64,000 bases of DNA from Actinomycetes bacterium. Lineage in GTDB: Bacteria; Actinomycetota; Actinomycetes; Mycobacteriales; Mycobacteriaceae. Position 1 is the stretch's first letter. Each line of letters opens with the position of its first letter. A program made the position numbers and the translations under genes. This document shows positions 8,468-17,668 of this stretch, piece after piece. A model generated the notes under the pieces. It was not told the origin of the DNA and did not search any database. It was given only the letters and a program-made list of their open reading frames with translations. The stretch covers positions 1 to 64,000 of the forward strand of contig JAEXZY010000083.1 in the NCBI GenBank assembly GCA_023404955.1. Reading direction: 5' to 3'.

Positions 8468-8790
8468 CACTTCTCGTTGAGTCGCCGCAGCGAGAAGATG
8501 ACACGCTTCGTCTTCTGCGAGATTTCGCTGCCACGACTGGGCGAAGTCGCGCAGACCGCCCAGTTGGAGTAGTTGTACACGTCTTGGTTCACGCTACGCG
8601 GTGCGAATCGAAGGTCGAGCTCAACGTCGCCAGTCACACTCCGCACATCGTTGATGGCAGATTGCAGGATCTCGCCGCGAACGTCAGGCATGACCCACTT
8701 GTCCGCAGCGGACGCTGGCCCAGCAAGCCCCGTTGTCGCGACAACAACAGCAGCAGTGGTCGCTCCCGCCGCAATGACTATCTTTCGCAT
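8464..8790 (-). CDS. Secreted single PASTA-like domain protein
   Basis: 108 residues. A signal peptide (MRKIVIAAGATTAAVVVATT, cleavage near AGPASA-AD) is followed by one domain. Its pattern MPDVRGEILQSAINDV ... WAVCATSPSRGSEI resembles a PASTA domain (xPDVxGxxxxxAxxxL ... VxxQxPxxGxxV). PASTA domains bind peptidoglycan or beta-lactams in Ser/Thr kinases and PBPs, but lone secreted copies occur in mycobacteria with unknown roles. The start has an AAAGGGG ribosome site; longer frames exist upstream but would bury the signal peptide. Two cysteines could form a disulfide. GC by eye is near 57-60%, lower than neighbours. Confidence 0.72.
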   Translation of the reverse strand: MRKIVIAAGATTAAVVVATTGLAGPASAADKWVMPDVRGEILQSAINDVRSVTGDVELDLRFAPRSVNQDVYNYSNWAVCATSPSRGSEISQKTKRVIFSLRRLNEKC

Positions 8791-9023
8791 CGCCCACCCC
8801 TTTGGTCTCGTCGCAGCCAACAAGGACCATAGCCCATCGGGTGCAGCGCCGATGTACATCGCCTGTGTCGGCGGGGTTTTCACAGGTTCGCGCCTCCACG
8901 ACGCTTCGCGACCTGCAAGAGCAGCGGCGGCGTGACCCAAGTCACTTTTCATAGCCCTATGCACCCGGGTGCGAGATCAGCGATCATTAGCGTTGACCGT
9001 AAATAGTGCGCCGGGGGGCAATC

Positions 9024-10316
9024 ATGGTTACTGCGCTGGACCGTTACCGAGAATCGTCACTGCGTCGCCGTCGCCGTGCAGAACGAGCAAACTACCGTCT
9101 AGACGTTCAAGGTTTGCGAGCACTCGCGGTCACCGCGGTGTTCGCGGGCCATCTCGTCGACTGGCCGCGCGGCGGCACCGTCGGCATCGACGTCTTCTTC
9201 GTCATCTCCGGCTTCTTCGTCACCGACATGCTGCTGCGCAGCGCCGAGCCCACTGGTTCGGTGTCTCTGGGCCGCTTCTGGCTCGACCGGGCTCGTCGCA
9301 TCCTGCCCACCGCGGTCGTGGTGGTCCTCGCCGCCTACCTCGCCTCACTGGCACTTGTGCCCGGCACCGCTCACGAGACCGGCGTCGACGCCCTGTTCTC
9401 GTTAGCCTTCGTTGCCAACTGGCACTTCGCGTCTCAGGGCGCCGACGCATCCGCGGCTACAGACGCCGCCTCGCCGCTTCTGCACTACTGGCCGCTCGCC
9501 ATTGAAGAGCAGTTCTACCTCGTCTGGCCGCTGCTCATCTTCGCGATCACCGCCGTCGTCGCGCACCGCGCATGGAGTCGCGAACGCTGGCTCGGCGCTG
9601 TCGCGGTCGCCAGCGGTCTCGTCACCGCGGCCTCCTTGGCCTGGGCCACCTACGAGACGGCCGCCGCACCACACTGGGCCTTCTTCAACACCTTCGCCCG
9701 CGTCTGGGAACTCGGGGCCGGCGCGCTGCTCGCCACGGCGGTCGGCACCCTCGCCCTCACCCCGATGTGGCTAAAGCCGATCCTCTCGTGGCTCGGCGTC
9801 GCGCTCATCGTCGCCGCCATGGTCCTCATTAACCCGGAAGCCGGCGGCTTCCCCGTGCCGTGGGCCCTTCTCCCCGTCGCCGGCACTGTCCTGGTGATCG
9901 CTGCCGGCGTCGGCAGCGAGCCGCTGTTCCAGCCGCTACTGCGCAATCGCGCCGCCACCTACCTCGGCGACCTCTCCTACGCGCTCTACCTCGTGCACTG
10001 GCCAGTCATCGTCCTGCTCGCGACCGCGATGCACACCGACGTCTACTTCTACGTCGCCGTACTGGCGCTGTCGTTCGGACTGGCTATCGCCTGCCACCAC
10101 TTCGTCGAAGAACCGCTGCGCCAGTTCAACTGGGACGCCGTGCGCCAAGCCCGCCAAGACATGAAACACGGACTCTTCCACGTCCAGCGCGCCACCAAGG
10201 TGGCCGGCGTCGCCGCACTTGTCCTGATCACGCTCGCGGTCATCGCCTTCGCCGCGCGCCCTGACCGGTTCGAGCCCGCCCAGCACGCCCTGCCGTGCTG
10301 CGGCCACGTCGGCTGA
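9024..10316 (+). CDS. Acyltransferase 3 family membrane protein (OafA/YrhL type)
   Basis: 430 residues with about ten transmembrane helices. It transfers an acyl group, often acetyl or succinyl, to a surface glycan. Motifs: DVQGLRALAVTAVFAGHL near the start (the catalytic His of the family), GGTVGIDVFFVISGFF, FWLDRARRILPT, and LSYALYLVHWPV in the C half. It lacks the C-terminal SGNH esterase domain found in longer OafA proteins and ends with one helix and a short Cys-Cys tail. GGGGGG stands eight bases before the ATG. It is the first plus-strand gene of the exopolysaccharide island, so the substrate is probably the island's polysaccharide. Confidence 0.88.
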   Translation: MVTALDRYRESSLRRRRRAERANYRLDVQGLRALAVTAVFAGHLVDWPRGGTVGIDVFFVISGFFVTDMLLRSAEPTGSVSLGRFWLDRARRILPTAVVVVLAAYLASLALVPGTAHETGVDALFSLAFVANWHFASQGADASAATDAASPLLHYWPLAIEEQFYLVWPLLIFAITAVVAHRAWSRERWLGAVAVASGLVTAASLAWATYETAAAPHWAFFNTFARVWELGAGALLATAVGTLALTPMWLKPILSWLGVALIVAAMVLINPEAGGFPVPWALLPVAGTVLVIAAGVGSEPLFQPLLRNRAATYLGDLSYALYLVHWPVIVLLATAMHTDVYFYVAVLALSFGLAIACHHFVEEPLRQFNWDAVRQARQDMKHGLFHVQRATKVAGVAALVLITLAVIAFAARPDRFEPAQHALPCCGHVG

Positions 10317-10368
10317 CGCCGCTCAGAAACTCACCCCGCCCAGCAAACCGTCCTCTACGCTGGGCCGC

Positions 10369-11253
10369 ATGGGGGCCGGCACGCAGATCGGGGTTGCAGT
10401 CACGACGGTGGGGCGCTGGGACGCGCTGCGCAACCTCCTCGGTGATCTCGCCGCGCAATCCATCCCGCCCCGCGCGGTCGCCATCGCCCAACACAACCCC
10501 GACGCCTCGGCCGAGCTCGACGCCGTCATCGCCCCATTCACCGACCGGCTCGACATCCGCACCGCCGTCAGCCCCCGCGGAATCTCCAACGGGCGCAACG
10601 CCGCCGCCGAGAAGCTGGGCGAGGACGTCGACTGGCTGTGGTTCCCCAACGACAACAGCCGCGTCGCCCCCGACTTCATCGAGAAGGTCTCCGCCCACTG
10701 CGTCGATCCCACCACCGTGTGCGCCGTCAAACTCGTAGACCGCGAGGGACCGCGGACGTCACTGCCCGCGCCCGGCTCACCGCTGACCCGCCGCAACGTC
10801 TGGGGCGCCATCGAGGCCGCAATGTTCTTCCGCCGAACCGCGTTCGAGGCCGTCGGCGCCTTCGACCGCGGGATCGGCTCCGGCGCCGACACGCCATGGC
10901 AGTCCGGCGAAGGCACCGACCTCATCCTGCGCCTCGCCGAACGCGACGACTTCTCGATCGTGTGGGTCGACGACATCGTCATCGAGGCCGAAGTCGAATT
11001 CGGCCACCTCACGCCCGAAGAGCAGCGGCGCAAGTTGCGCCGGTACGGCCGTGGTGCGGGAAACATCCTGCGCCGCTGGCACTATCCGCTCTGGTACAAG
11101 GCCGCCTTCCTGCTCGCCGCCGCGCTCAAACCGATCCGCGAGCGCGATAAGTTCGGTGTCCCCGAAGCCTGGTCCCTGTTGGTGGGGCGCACCGAGGGCC
11201 TGGTCGGCAGGACGTTCACCCGCGACACCGACTACCGCGCGGTGCTGCGATGA
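10369..11253 (+). CDS. Family 2 glycosyltransferase
   Basis: 294 residues, GT-A fold. IGVAVTTVGRWDALRNLLGD opens the nucleotide-binding fold; RGISNGRNAAAEKLGED and WLWFPNDNSRVAPDF occupy the place of the usual DxD strand, with NDN instead of DDD. AMFFRRTAFEAVGAFD and GEGTDLILRLAE are the acceptor and catalytic-base segment. The last 80 residues contain one hydrophobic stretch (AAFLLAAALKP), perhaps membrane-associated. It follows the acyltransferase by 52 bp and is followed by the glycoside hydrolase 7 bp downstream. The sugar used cannot be read from sequence. Confidence 0.82.
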   Translation: MGAGTQIGVAVTTVGRWDALRNLLGDLAAQSIPPRAVAIAQHNPDASAELDAVIAPFTDRLDIRTAVSPRGISNGRNAAAEKLGEDVDWLWFPNDNSRVAPDFIEKVSAHCVDPTTVCAVKLVDREGPRTSLPAPGSPLTRRNVWGAIEAAMFFRRTAFEAVGAFDRGIGSGADTPWQSGEGTDLILRLAERDDFSIVWVDDIVIEAEVEFGHLTPEEQRRKLRRYGRGAGNILRRWHYPLWYKAAFLLAAALKPIRERDKFGVPEAWSLLVGRTEGLVGRTFTRDTDYRAVLR

Positions 11254-11260
11254 CACCCAG

Positions 11261-12286
11261 ATGATCGGCCGCGTCCTCCTCGCCCTCCTCTTGATCTTCT
11301 TCAGCGCCGCCTGTCAGGCCCGCCCGTCGTCCGTCCAGATCGGCATGACCCTGCACCTGCGCGAGGCCGACGCTGCATCGCTGAGCCGGCAGTTCGATCT
11401 CATGGCACCGATGAAGGTGCGGTGGGTTCGCGTCGACATCGACTGGTCAGCGATCGAAAGCAATGCCGGACAATATGATTGGACCACCTCCGACCTGATC
11501 GTCGATGAGGCCAGGGCCCGCGGCATTCAGGTACTCGCCGTGCTCGCCTACAGTCCCACCTGGGCCGTCGCCAACCCGCAGGCTGAGCGGGCCACCTACG
11601 GGCGGCCCGCCGACGTCTCGACCTACACACGGTTCGTCCGCGACGCCGTCACGCGCTACGCCGCGCGCGGCGTGCACACCTGGGAGATCTGGAACGAACC
11701 CAACACCAGCAAGTTCTGGCCGCCCGGCCCCGATGTCGGAGAGTACGGCCGACTGTTTCGGGCAGCCGCGGAGGTCATCCGATCACTCGACCCGACCGCC
11801 ACGCTGTTGATCGGCGGCCTCTCCCCCGAGTGGGACGGACCGACCGCGGACATGGAACCGGCCGACTACCTCGAGCGCCTCTACGACGACGGCGCCGTCC
11901 AGCTCGCCGACGCAGTCGCCGTGCACCCCTACAACTTTCCGTCATTCCCGATGGACAGCTACCAGCGGACCGCCGGCGGCTTTCATGACCTGCCGGCACT
12001 GCACGCGCTGATGGCCCGGCGCGGCGACGGCAACAAGAAGATCTGGATCACCGAGTTCGGCGCACCGACCGGCACCGGCCCCAACGCCGTCTCCGAACGT
12101 GACCAAGCCGCCACGCTCTTAAGGGCCCGCAGCGAAGCCGCGCAGTGGGACTGGGCCGGCCCACTGATCTACTACGAACTCGTCGACGGCGGAACCGATC
12201 CGCACGACATCGAAGAGAACTTCGGTGTGCTGCGCGCCGACTACTCCCCCAAGCTCGCGGCGCGCGCATTGATGGACACCGCCTAA
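11261..12286 (+). CDS. Glycoside hydrolase lipoprotein (clan A type)
   Basis: 341 residues. The hydrophobic start ends in SAACQ, a plausible though weak lipobox. The (beta/alpha)8 barrel resembles GH39/GH5-type hydrolases: VRWVRVDIDWSAIE, VLAVLAYSPTWA, the acid/base Glu in HTWEIWNEPNTSKFW and the nucleophile Glu in IWITEFGAPTG. Membrane-anchored hydrolases of this kind are often found in polysaccharide loci, where they trim or release the polymer. Start chosen at the ATG 7 bp after the glycosyltransferase stop; a longer frame overlaps that gene. The 3' end overlaps the convergent flippase by 4 bp. Confidence 0.82.
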   Translation: MIGRVLLALLLIFFSAACQARPSSVQIGMTLHLREADAASLSRQFDLMAPMKVRWVRVDIDWSAIESNAGQYDWTTSDLIVDEARARGIQVLAVLAYSPTWAVANPQAERATYGRPADVSTYTRFVRDAVTRYAARGVHTWEIWNEPNTSKFWPPGPDVGEYGRLFRAAAEVIRSLDPTATLLIGGLSPEWDGPTADMEPADYLERLYDDGAVQLADAVAVHPYNFPSFPMDSYQRTAGGFHDLPALHALMARRGDGNKKIWITEFGAPTGTGPNAVSERDQAATLLRARSEAAQWDWAGPLIYYELVDGGTDPHDIEENFGVLRADYSPKLAARALMDTA

Positions 12287-13803
12287 GGCGCGGTGTTCGT
12301 CGGCAGTTTCAGCAGCCGGCGGATCAGTGGGCGCCTGCCCTCCGGCAGCCGCTCCACCACGCGGTTCATCAGCTCCTGATCCATCATCGTCAGCACCGAC
12401 AGCGTGCGCAGCGCCAGCAGATACACCACGACGGCAGCAGGGATCGACACCAGCAGCGACACCGCACCGCCCCACTCGACGCTGATCAGGTAGGCCACCG
12501 CGCCCTGCGCGATCGCGGCGACCGTGATCGCGCCCAGAACCCGGTACGGCGGCACGAAGCCGAGTCGCCGTGTCACATACCAGGTCTCGATCGCGACCAC
12601 GGCGACCTGCACGATGCCCCGCGACCAGGCCGCGCCCATCAGGCCGTAACGCGGCACCAACCAGAACCCCAGCGCCACCGTGCCCACCAGGCCGAGCCCA
12701 TTCGACACCACCAGCAGACCCGTCTTGCCGGTGCTGTAGAGCAGGTAGAGCGTGGTCACGCCGAGACTGCTGATCGCCGCGGCCACCAGCAGCACCCCGG
12801 CCACCGGCACAGCGTCGGAGAAGTCGGCACCGAAGAGCAGCGGCACCAGCACCGGTGCGATCGCCGCCAGGCCCAGGCACAGCGGCACGATCACCATCGC
12901 GATCAGCGCGGTGGTCGACCGATACAGCCGGCGCATGTGGTCTTGCTCGCCCTGCCCGTGCTGCTCACTGAACCGCGGCAACAGTGCCGAGAGCAGCAGC
13001 GGCGGCAACTGCACCGCCATCTCGGCCACCGTCACTGCTGCGGTGAACAGACCCACCGCACTCAAACCGGTGTAGTGCTCGAGGAACACCACCTGCGTCC
13101 GGCCGAACACCAGGCCGCCGATCACCCCGACTGCCCAACTCCCCAGCGCGAAACGCACGACCTCGCGGCGCAACTGCGCGCTGAGCCGCGGCTTATGCCG
13201 CCACTGCCGGAACACCCGAGCGGCAGGCAACACCGAGCCCGCGATGTATCCGGCCAGCGCGCCCGGCACACCGAACAGCCACGCGCCCAGCGCCATCGTC
13301 GCGACCTTCAACAGCGCCGACTGGGAGGACAGTCGCGCCAGTTCGGCGAAGCGCTGCTCGCCGCGCAGATAGAACAGGTAGAGGTCGGCCAGCTTCCAGC
13401 AGACGAACCACGCTGCGGCCACCGCGATCACCACGCCCGGCGACGTGTCCTCGGCTCCCTCCAGCGCCCCCTCCCCCGGCCAGTACAGATACGCGATCAA
13501 CCCGAGCCCGACCACCACCGTGGCCGCCGCAGAGAAGCGGGCCGTCGCGCCGACCAGACCGTCGGCTTCGTCGTCGCGGCCCTCGGCGCGCAAATTCGGG
13601 ATGAAGCGCTGCTGGACGACGTCGATGCCCATGGCCGCGATGGTCGCGGCGACGGTCACGCACCACACCACGTAGGCGAAGACGCCGAGCTGATCGGGGC
13701 CGAGGAGCCGCGCGGTGATCGCATTGCCGACGAAACCGGCCAGGGCGACCGCCGCGCCCGAGGCGAATCCGAGAATCGTATTACGCGCGAAACTCGGTGA
13801 CAT
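12283..13803 (-). CDS. Polysaccharide flippase (Wzx-like, MOP superfamily)
   Basis: 506 residues with 12-14 transmembrane helices. FARNTILGFASGAAVALAGF at the start and ITARLLGPDQLGVFAYVVW match the polysaccharide-transporter family that flips lipid-linked repeat units across the membrane. The ATG at 13803 shares its A with the stop of the upstream glycosyltransferase (TGATG); the longer frame upstream is spurious. It is last in a minus-strand operon Wzz/ATPase - Wzy/WaaL - GT2 - Wzx, a classical Wzx/Wzy-dependent set. Confidence 0.88.
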   Translation of the reverse strand: MSPSFARNTILGFASGAAVALAGFVGNAITARLLGPDQLGVFAYVVWCVTVAATIAAMGIDVVQQRFIPNLRAEGRDDEADGLVGATARFSAAATVVVGLGLIAYLYWPGEGALEGAEDTSPGVVIAVAAAWFVCWKLADLYLFYLRGEQRFAELARLSSQSALLKVATMALGAWLFGVPGALAGYIAGSVLPAARVFRQWRHKPRLSAQLRREVVRFALGSWAVGVIGGLVFGRTQVVFLEHYTGLSAVGLFTAAVTVAEMAVQLPPLLLSALLPRFSEQHGQGEQDHMRRLYRSTTALIAMVIVPLCLGLAAIAPVLVPLLFGADFSDAVPVAGVLLVAAAISSLGVTTLYLLYSTGKTGLLVVSNGLGLVGTVALGFWLVPRYGLMGAAWSRGIVQVAVVAIETWYVTRRLGFVPPYRVLGAITVAAIAQGAVAYLISVEWGGAVSLLVSIPAAVVVYLLALRTLSVLTMMDQELMNRVVERLPEGRRPLIRRLLKLPTNTAP

Positions 13804-14711
13804 CAGCGCGCTTTCGCACGCAGTGCGCGGGCCCGCCCGGCACCCAGGCGCAACAGGGACTTGACGGCACTGGCCCACGCCAGCTTGCCGGGCCTGCCGT
13901 GCCGCGCCCCCGCGGCGATCGAGCGCAGCACGCCGCCCAGCGAGCCCGCCCCGAGCGCGGACCCCACGGCGGAGGTGAGCATGTAGTCCCCGCGCACCCG
14001 CGGCGACTCATCGGCGAGCTCCTTCAACCCCCACTCGATCAGCTCGCGGCTGCGGTCTACCCCCGGCCGGGACACCGACACCTCGGTCCACACGATGTCG
14101 ACGAGCGTGTCACCCAGCTGGATGATCGGCATCTGCGGGAACGCTCGCCGCAGTTCGATCATCCACGTCGGGTCGTCGTGCACAGCCCCGGCGGCGATCG
14201 ACATGGGCACCGCATCGACCAGTGCTCGCGGGAACATCAACGTGGAGGTCTGCACCATGTGAAACGCCTGCGGCGCACGGTGTTCGAAGAGATAGGCGGC
14301 GACGCTCTCATGCGGGGTGATCAGCGTCTTCGGGCCTTCGACCGGAGGACGGCCGGCCAGGTGCCGGCAGAACCGGCAGGCCACCACCCACGCGTCGTCC
14401 GGCGGTACCGCCGCGAGTTGCTTTTCGAGCTTGTCCGGGCGCCACGTGTCATCGTCGTCGAGCAGTGCGATCACGGTGCCGGTCGACGCCTCGATCCCGG
14501 TCTGCTTCGCAAGGCTGGGCCCGACACCGCCGGAGGTGCGGACCACCTTCACCGTCGGCGACTCCGGCAGATCGGGCACGCAATCCCTGTCGAGCACCAC
14601 CACGACTTCGGCGGGCGGCACGGTCTGCTGCAGGACCGATTCGACGGCGGCCCGCACGCTGGGCCGGCCGACCGTCGGGATGATCACGCTCACCGAGAGC
14701 GGAACAGTCAT
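13803..14711 (-). CDS. Family 2 glycosyltransferase
   Basis: 302 residues. Typical GT2 start SVSVIIPTVGRPSVRAAVES, the nucleotide-sugar motif TVIALLDDDDTWRPDKLEKQ, and a downstream HDDPTWMIELRRAF segment. Soluble, with a basic C-terminal tail. The ATG overlaps the stop of the Wzy/WaaL gene (ATGA) and its own stop overlaps the flippase start, so translation is coupled through the operon. It probably adds one sugar to the repeat unit; linkage and donor are unknown. Confidence 0.85.
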   Translation of the reverse strand: MTVPLSVSVIIPTVGRPSVRAAVESVLQQTVPPAEVVVVLDRDCVPDLPESPTVKVVRTSGGVGPSLAKQTGIEASTGTVIALLDDDDTWRPDKLEKQLAAVPPDDAWVVACRFCRHLAGRPPVEGPKTLITPHESVAAYLFEHRAPQAFHMVQTSTLMFPRALVDAVPMSIAAGAVHDDPTWMIELRRAFPQMPIIQLGDTLVDIVWTEVSVSRPGVDRSRELIEWGLKELADESPRVRGDYMLTSAVGSALGAGSLGGVLRSIAAGARHGRPGKLAWASAVKSLLRLGAGRARALRAKAR

Positions 14712-16081
14712 GGCGTTCCCTCCGATTCGGGTACACCGCGCTGGGACAACACGACCACCGAGAAGATCAGGCCGCTCACCGAGTACAGCTGCAGGTTGGG
14801 CAGCAGCGCCCAGAGGGCCTCCGTGCTGGCGGTGACGAAAAACGCGATGAGGAAACCGAATATCGCGATCTGTTGGGCGCCGGGCAGTCTGCGGGCCACG
14901 ATGATGGCGCCGATCAGCACCGGGGCCAGCACGAGCAGGCCGACGATGCCCGACTTCACCAGCGTGTCGACCACGAGGTTGTGCCCGGTGCCGACGTAAG
15001 CCCAGACCGCGATGTTGCCCCACCACCGCGCCTCGGTCAGGAACCAGTTGACCCCGAGCCCGACGATGGGCGAGTGCTGCCAGACGTCGATGCTCGCCGC
15101 CCACACCGACGCGCGCCCACTCCACGCGTCGGGCTTCCACGCCAGGAACGGGAACACCAACATCGCCGTCGCGGTGACACTGGCGAGGACCGTGCCCAGC
15201 AGACGGATCGACACCACCGAGCGGAAGCGGCACACCGCCCACCACATCAGGACGATGCCGGCCGCGATCACCGACGTCCGGGATGCCGACGCCAGGATGG
15301 TCACGAAAAGCACAGCGCCGCAGAACAGTTGCCAGCGCAGTCGCGGAACAAGCGGCACCAACGCGAACGCGACCGCACAGTACATGCCGAGGGCGTTCCC
15401 ATGACCGAACGGGCCGGCCAGTTCCCAGCCAGGGATGATCGCCTTGATCGAGTTCTGGCTGTACATCATGAAATCGGGGATCACCAATCCCCCGAGCAGC
15501 GAGTACACCCCCACCGCGGTGATGGTGATCGGCAGCCACTTCAGTTCGGCGATCGCGGCACCGGTCTGCCACAGGGCGGCGATGAACAGATTGGCGAGCA
15601 GGATCTTCGGCAGGTCAGCCGGCGCCGGCGGAGCGGGGCTCAGAACGTACGGCACGTTGAACGCGAGGAGCAGCAGGAGCAGACCGGTCACGTTGCGGTG
15701 CGGTGTCAGCCGGCGAAAGACGGCCAATGCGAATGTGATCAGCAGCAGTGCCGCCGACAACGCGAGGCTCGCCAGGTGTGCCAGCGGGAACTTCTCCGCA
15801 GCGGCATCGGCCTCCAGCGGCGGGAGGTCAGGCGAATGTTTGACGTTCAGGTGGGTGATCATCTCGGGGATGACCGCCAGCGCCACCACCCCGATGATCA
15901 ACAGCGGCAGGGCGTGCCGCTCGTAGTCGAAGCGCACGCGCGTGAACCGCGAGCGGTGCACCGGCGCCGGCAGAAACGCATCCGGCGCGTCGCGCGTCGA
16001 TGAGACAGAGGACTGCGTCGGCGCAGTGACGAACGCCGCCCGGCTTCGCGGTCGAGCGATGTCGTTCCCGGGCACAGACAT
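14708..16081 (-). CDS. O-antigen ligase / polymerase-like membrane protein
   Basis: 457 residues, about 10-12 transmembrane helices. The large periplasmic loop before the last helices carries WSGRASVWAASIDVWQHSPI and GTGHNLVVDTLVKSGIVGLL, the signature of the Wzy_C / WaaL family (the conserved H in GHNLxxD). In a Gram-positive setting with Wzx and Wzz it is more likely a polymerase, or a ligase to a lipid or wall acceptor. The N-terminal 50 residues are polar and cytoplasmic. The start is 6 bp after the Wzz/ATPase stop. Confidence 0.83.
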   Translation of the reverse strand: MSVPGNDIARPRSRAAFVTAPTQSSVSSTRDAPDAFLPAPVHRSRFTRVRFDYERHALPLLIIGVVALAVIPEMITHLNVKHSPDLPPLEADAAAEKFPLAHLASLALSAALLLITFALAVFRRLTPHRNVTGLLLLLLAFNVPYVLSPAPPAPADLPKILLANLFIAALWQTGAAIAELKWLPITITAVGVYSLLGGLVIPDFMMYSQNSIKAIIPGWELAGPFGHGNALGMYCAVAFALVPLVPRLRWQLFCGAVLFVTILASASRTSVIAAGIVLMWWAVCRFRSVVSIRLLGTVLASVTATAMLVFPFLAWKPDAWSGRASVWAASIDVWQHSPIVGLGVNWFLTEARWWGNIAVWAYVGTGHNLVVDTLVKSGIVGLLVLAPVLIGAIIVARRLPGAQQIAIFGFLIAFFVTASTEALWALLPNLQLYSVSGLIFSVVVLSQRGVPESEGTP

Positions 16082-16087
16082 CGGAGA

Positions 16088-17449
16088 TCACCTGACGCGT
16101 CGGGCCGGGACCGCGGTGAGCACGGCGCCGAGCAGCGGCGCGCCGGCCCGGCGCAGAACGTTCACGGATTCGGCCAGCTGGCGGCGGCGCGTCCAGCCGT
16201 AGCGGATGACGAGCAGGACGCCACCGGTGTGCGGGGCGAGCACAGCCGCATCCTTCACGGTCAACGGTGGGGAATCGACGATCACGTAGTCGAATCGGGA
16301 GCTCAGCTCGCCGAGGACGGTCTTGACCGTCGGGGATCCGAGCAAGGCCGCCGGGTTGGACGACGTCGCTCCGGCCCGGATCGCGCTCACCCCGGGGAAG
16401 CTGGTGGTCTGCACCACGTCGGTCAGCGGGGTGGTGCCGGCCAGCACCTCCGACAAGCCTGCCGTGCCGCGCAACCCGAGCACATCGCCCAGATGCGGCC
16501 GGCGTAGGTCACCGTCGAGGAGGACCACCGTCGCGCCGGCTTCGGCGACGGCGAGCGCGAGGTTGATCGCCGTCGTCGTCCTGCCCTCCCCCGACACCGT
16601 TCCGGCGACCAGCACCACGCGGGGACCGTCGGGGAGTTCGAGGTTCTGCAGGTTGACGCGCAACGCCCGGAATGCATCGGCGGTCGGCGAATCCTCGCCG
16701 TCGAATGCGATGGGAAGGGCGTCGCGACGCTTCGGCGAGGCGATCTCGCCGATCACGCCGACGCCGGTGATGTCCTCGACGGTCTCGGGCCGTTGCACCC
16801 TCCCGCGCAGGCGATCCCACAGGACGGCCAGGACCACGCCGAAGATCACGCCCAGCACAGCGGCGATCCCGATGATGCGGGTTTTCTTGGGACTCACCGG
16901 GTCCTGCGGAATGCTGGCCCGCTGCTGCACGATGACCTGGGCGTTGGGCCTTACACCCAGCACCGGGGTTTCGAGCTCAGCTGCCATGACCACGAATTCG
17001 TCGCTCAGCGTGTTGGCGATGTCGCGCGCCCGTGACGGTGACGGGTCGGTGACCGTCACGTCGATCACCACGGTCTCGGTGGGCGCTTCGGCGGTGATCT
17101 CAGCCTGTAGCTGCGCCGCGCTCATGTCGAGGCCCAGCTTGTCGATGGTGCGTTGCGCGACGACCCCGCCTTTGAGCAACTGGGTGTAGGACAGCACGCG
17201 GTGCTGAGCGAACAGACCGCCGTCATTGGTCTCCGAATTCGTCCCATCCGACGGCGTGGAGACGAACAGTCGGGTCCCGGCCTGATACTGAGGGGCCGCG
17301 AGCAACACATAAGCGAACGCGCCGAGAAGTGCGACGAGGACGACGGCGCAAATCAATTTCCAGCCGGCCCGCAATGCCTGCGCGAAATCCTGAACAGTCA
17401 AGTGCGACCCTTCATCGCCGGAGCTCCCCCCCTTGCTTACGCCCGCCAC
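16088..17449 (-). CDS. Wzz-type chain-length regulator fused to BY-kinase-like ATPase
   Basis: 453 residues. Residues 1-205 form a polysaccharide co-polymerase: helix 1 near 30-50, an extracytoplasmic region, the Pro-rich VSPKKTRIIGIAAVLGVIFG helix 2. Residues 230-453 are a CpsD/CapB-like ATPase: Walker A AGTVSGEGRTTTAINLA, Walker A' VVLLDGDLRRPHL, Walker B FDYVIVDSPPL. The P-loop Lys is replaced by Arg (GEGRTT, codon AGG), and there is no Tyr-rich C-terminal tail. The protein may therefore regulate chain length without tyrosine autophosphorylation. It is first in the minus-strand operon and divergent from the BcsB-like gene. Confidence 0.85.
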   Translation of the reverse strand: MAGVSKGGSSGDEGSHLTVQDFAQALRAGWKLICAVVLVALLGAFAYVLLAAPQYQAGTRLFVSTPSDGTNSETNDGGLFAQHRVLSYTQLLKGGVVAQRTIDKLGLDMSAAQLQAEITAEAPTETVVIDVTVTDPSPSRARDIANTLSDEFVVMAAELETPVLGVRPNAQVIVQQRASIPQDPVSPKKTRIIGIAAVLGVIFGVVLAVLWDRLRGRVQRPETVEDITGVGVIGEIASPKRRDALPIAFDGEDSPTADAFRALRVNLQNLELPDGPRVVLVAGTVSGEGRTTTAINLALAVAEAGATVVLLDGDLRRPHLGDVLGLRGTAGLSEVLAGTTPLTDVVQTTSFPGVSAIRAGATSSNPAALLGSPTVKTVLGELSSRFDYVIVDSPPLTVKDAAVLAPHTGGVLLVIRYGWTRRRQLAESVNVLRRAGAPLLGAVLTAVPARRVR

Positions 17450-17668
17450 ACGCTATCTCAAGTTGTTTCGCTCCGATGCCCGTTACACAGGTGCGTCACG
17501 ACTCCATTTCGCGGTGCTGATATCCCGTTCGGCCGTGACTTTCGCCGGTATAGTCCCAGCCCTGTTGGCATTACACCTCTCGATACAACGCCCGATCAGC
17601 CGAAAGTGGAACCGCGTGCAGCCGATCCTTTCCGTTTGCGCACCGATCGGCTATTCGGAGGATAGGGA

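Noticed and set aside
8961..8972. 12-bp perfect palindrome gcacccgggtgc upstream of the acyltransferase
   Set aside because: Could be an operator but no second copy or regulator is nearby; too short to support alone.
12145..13800. Plus-strand open frame opposite the flippase
   Set aside because: Arg/His/Gln-rich shadow frame with no domain; the minus-strand flippase explains the region.
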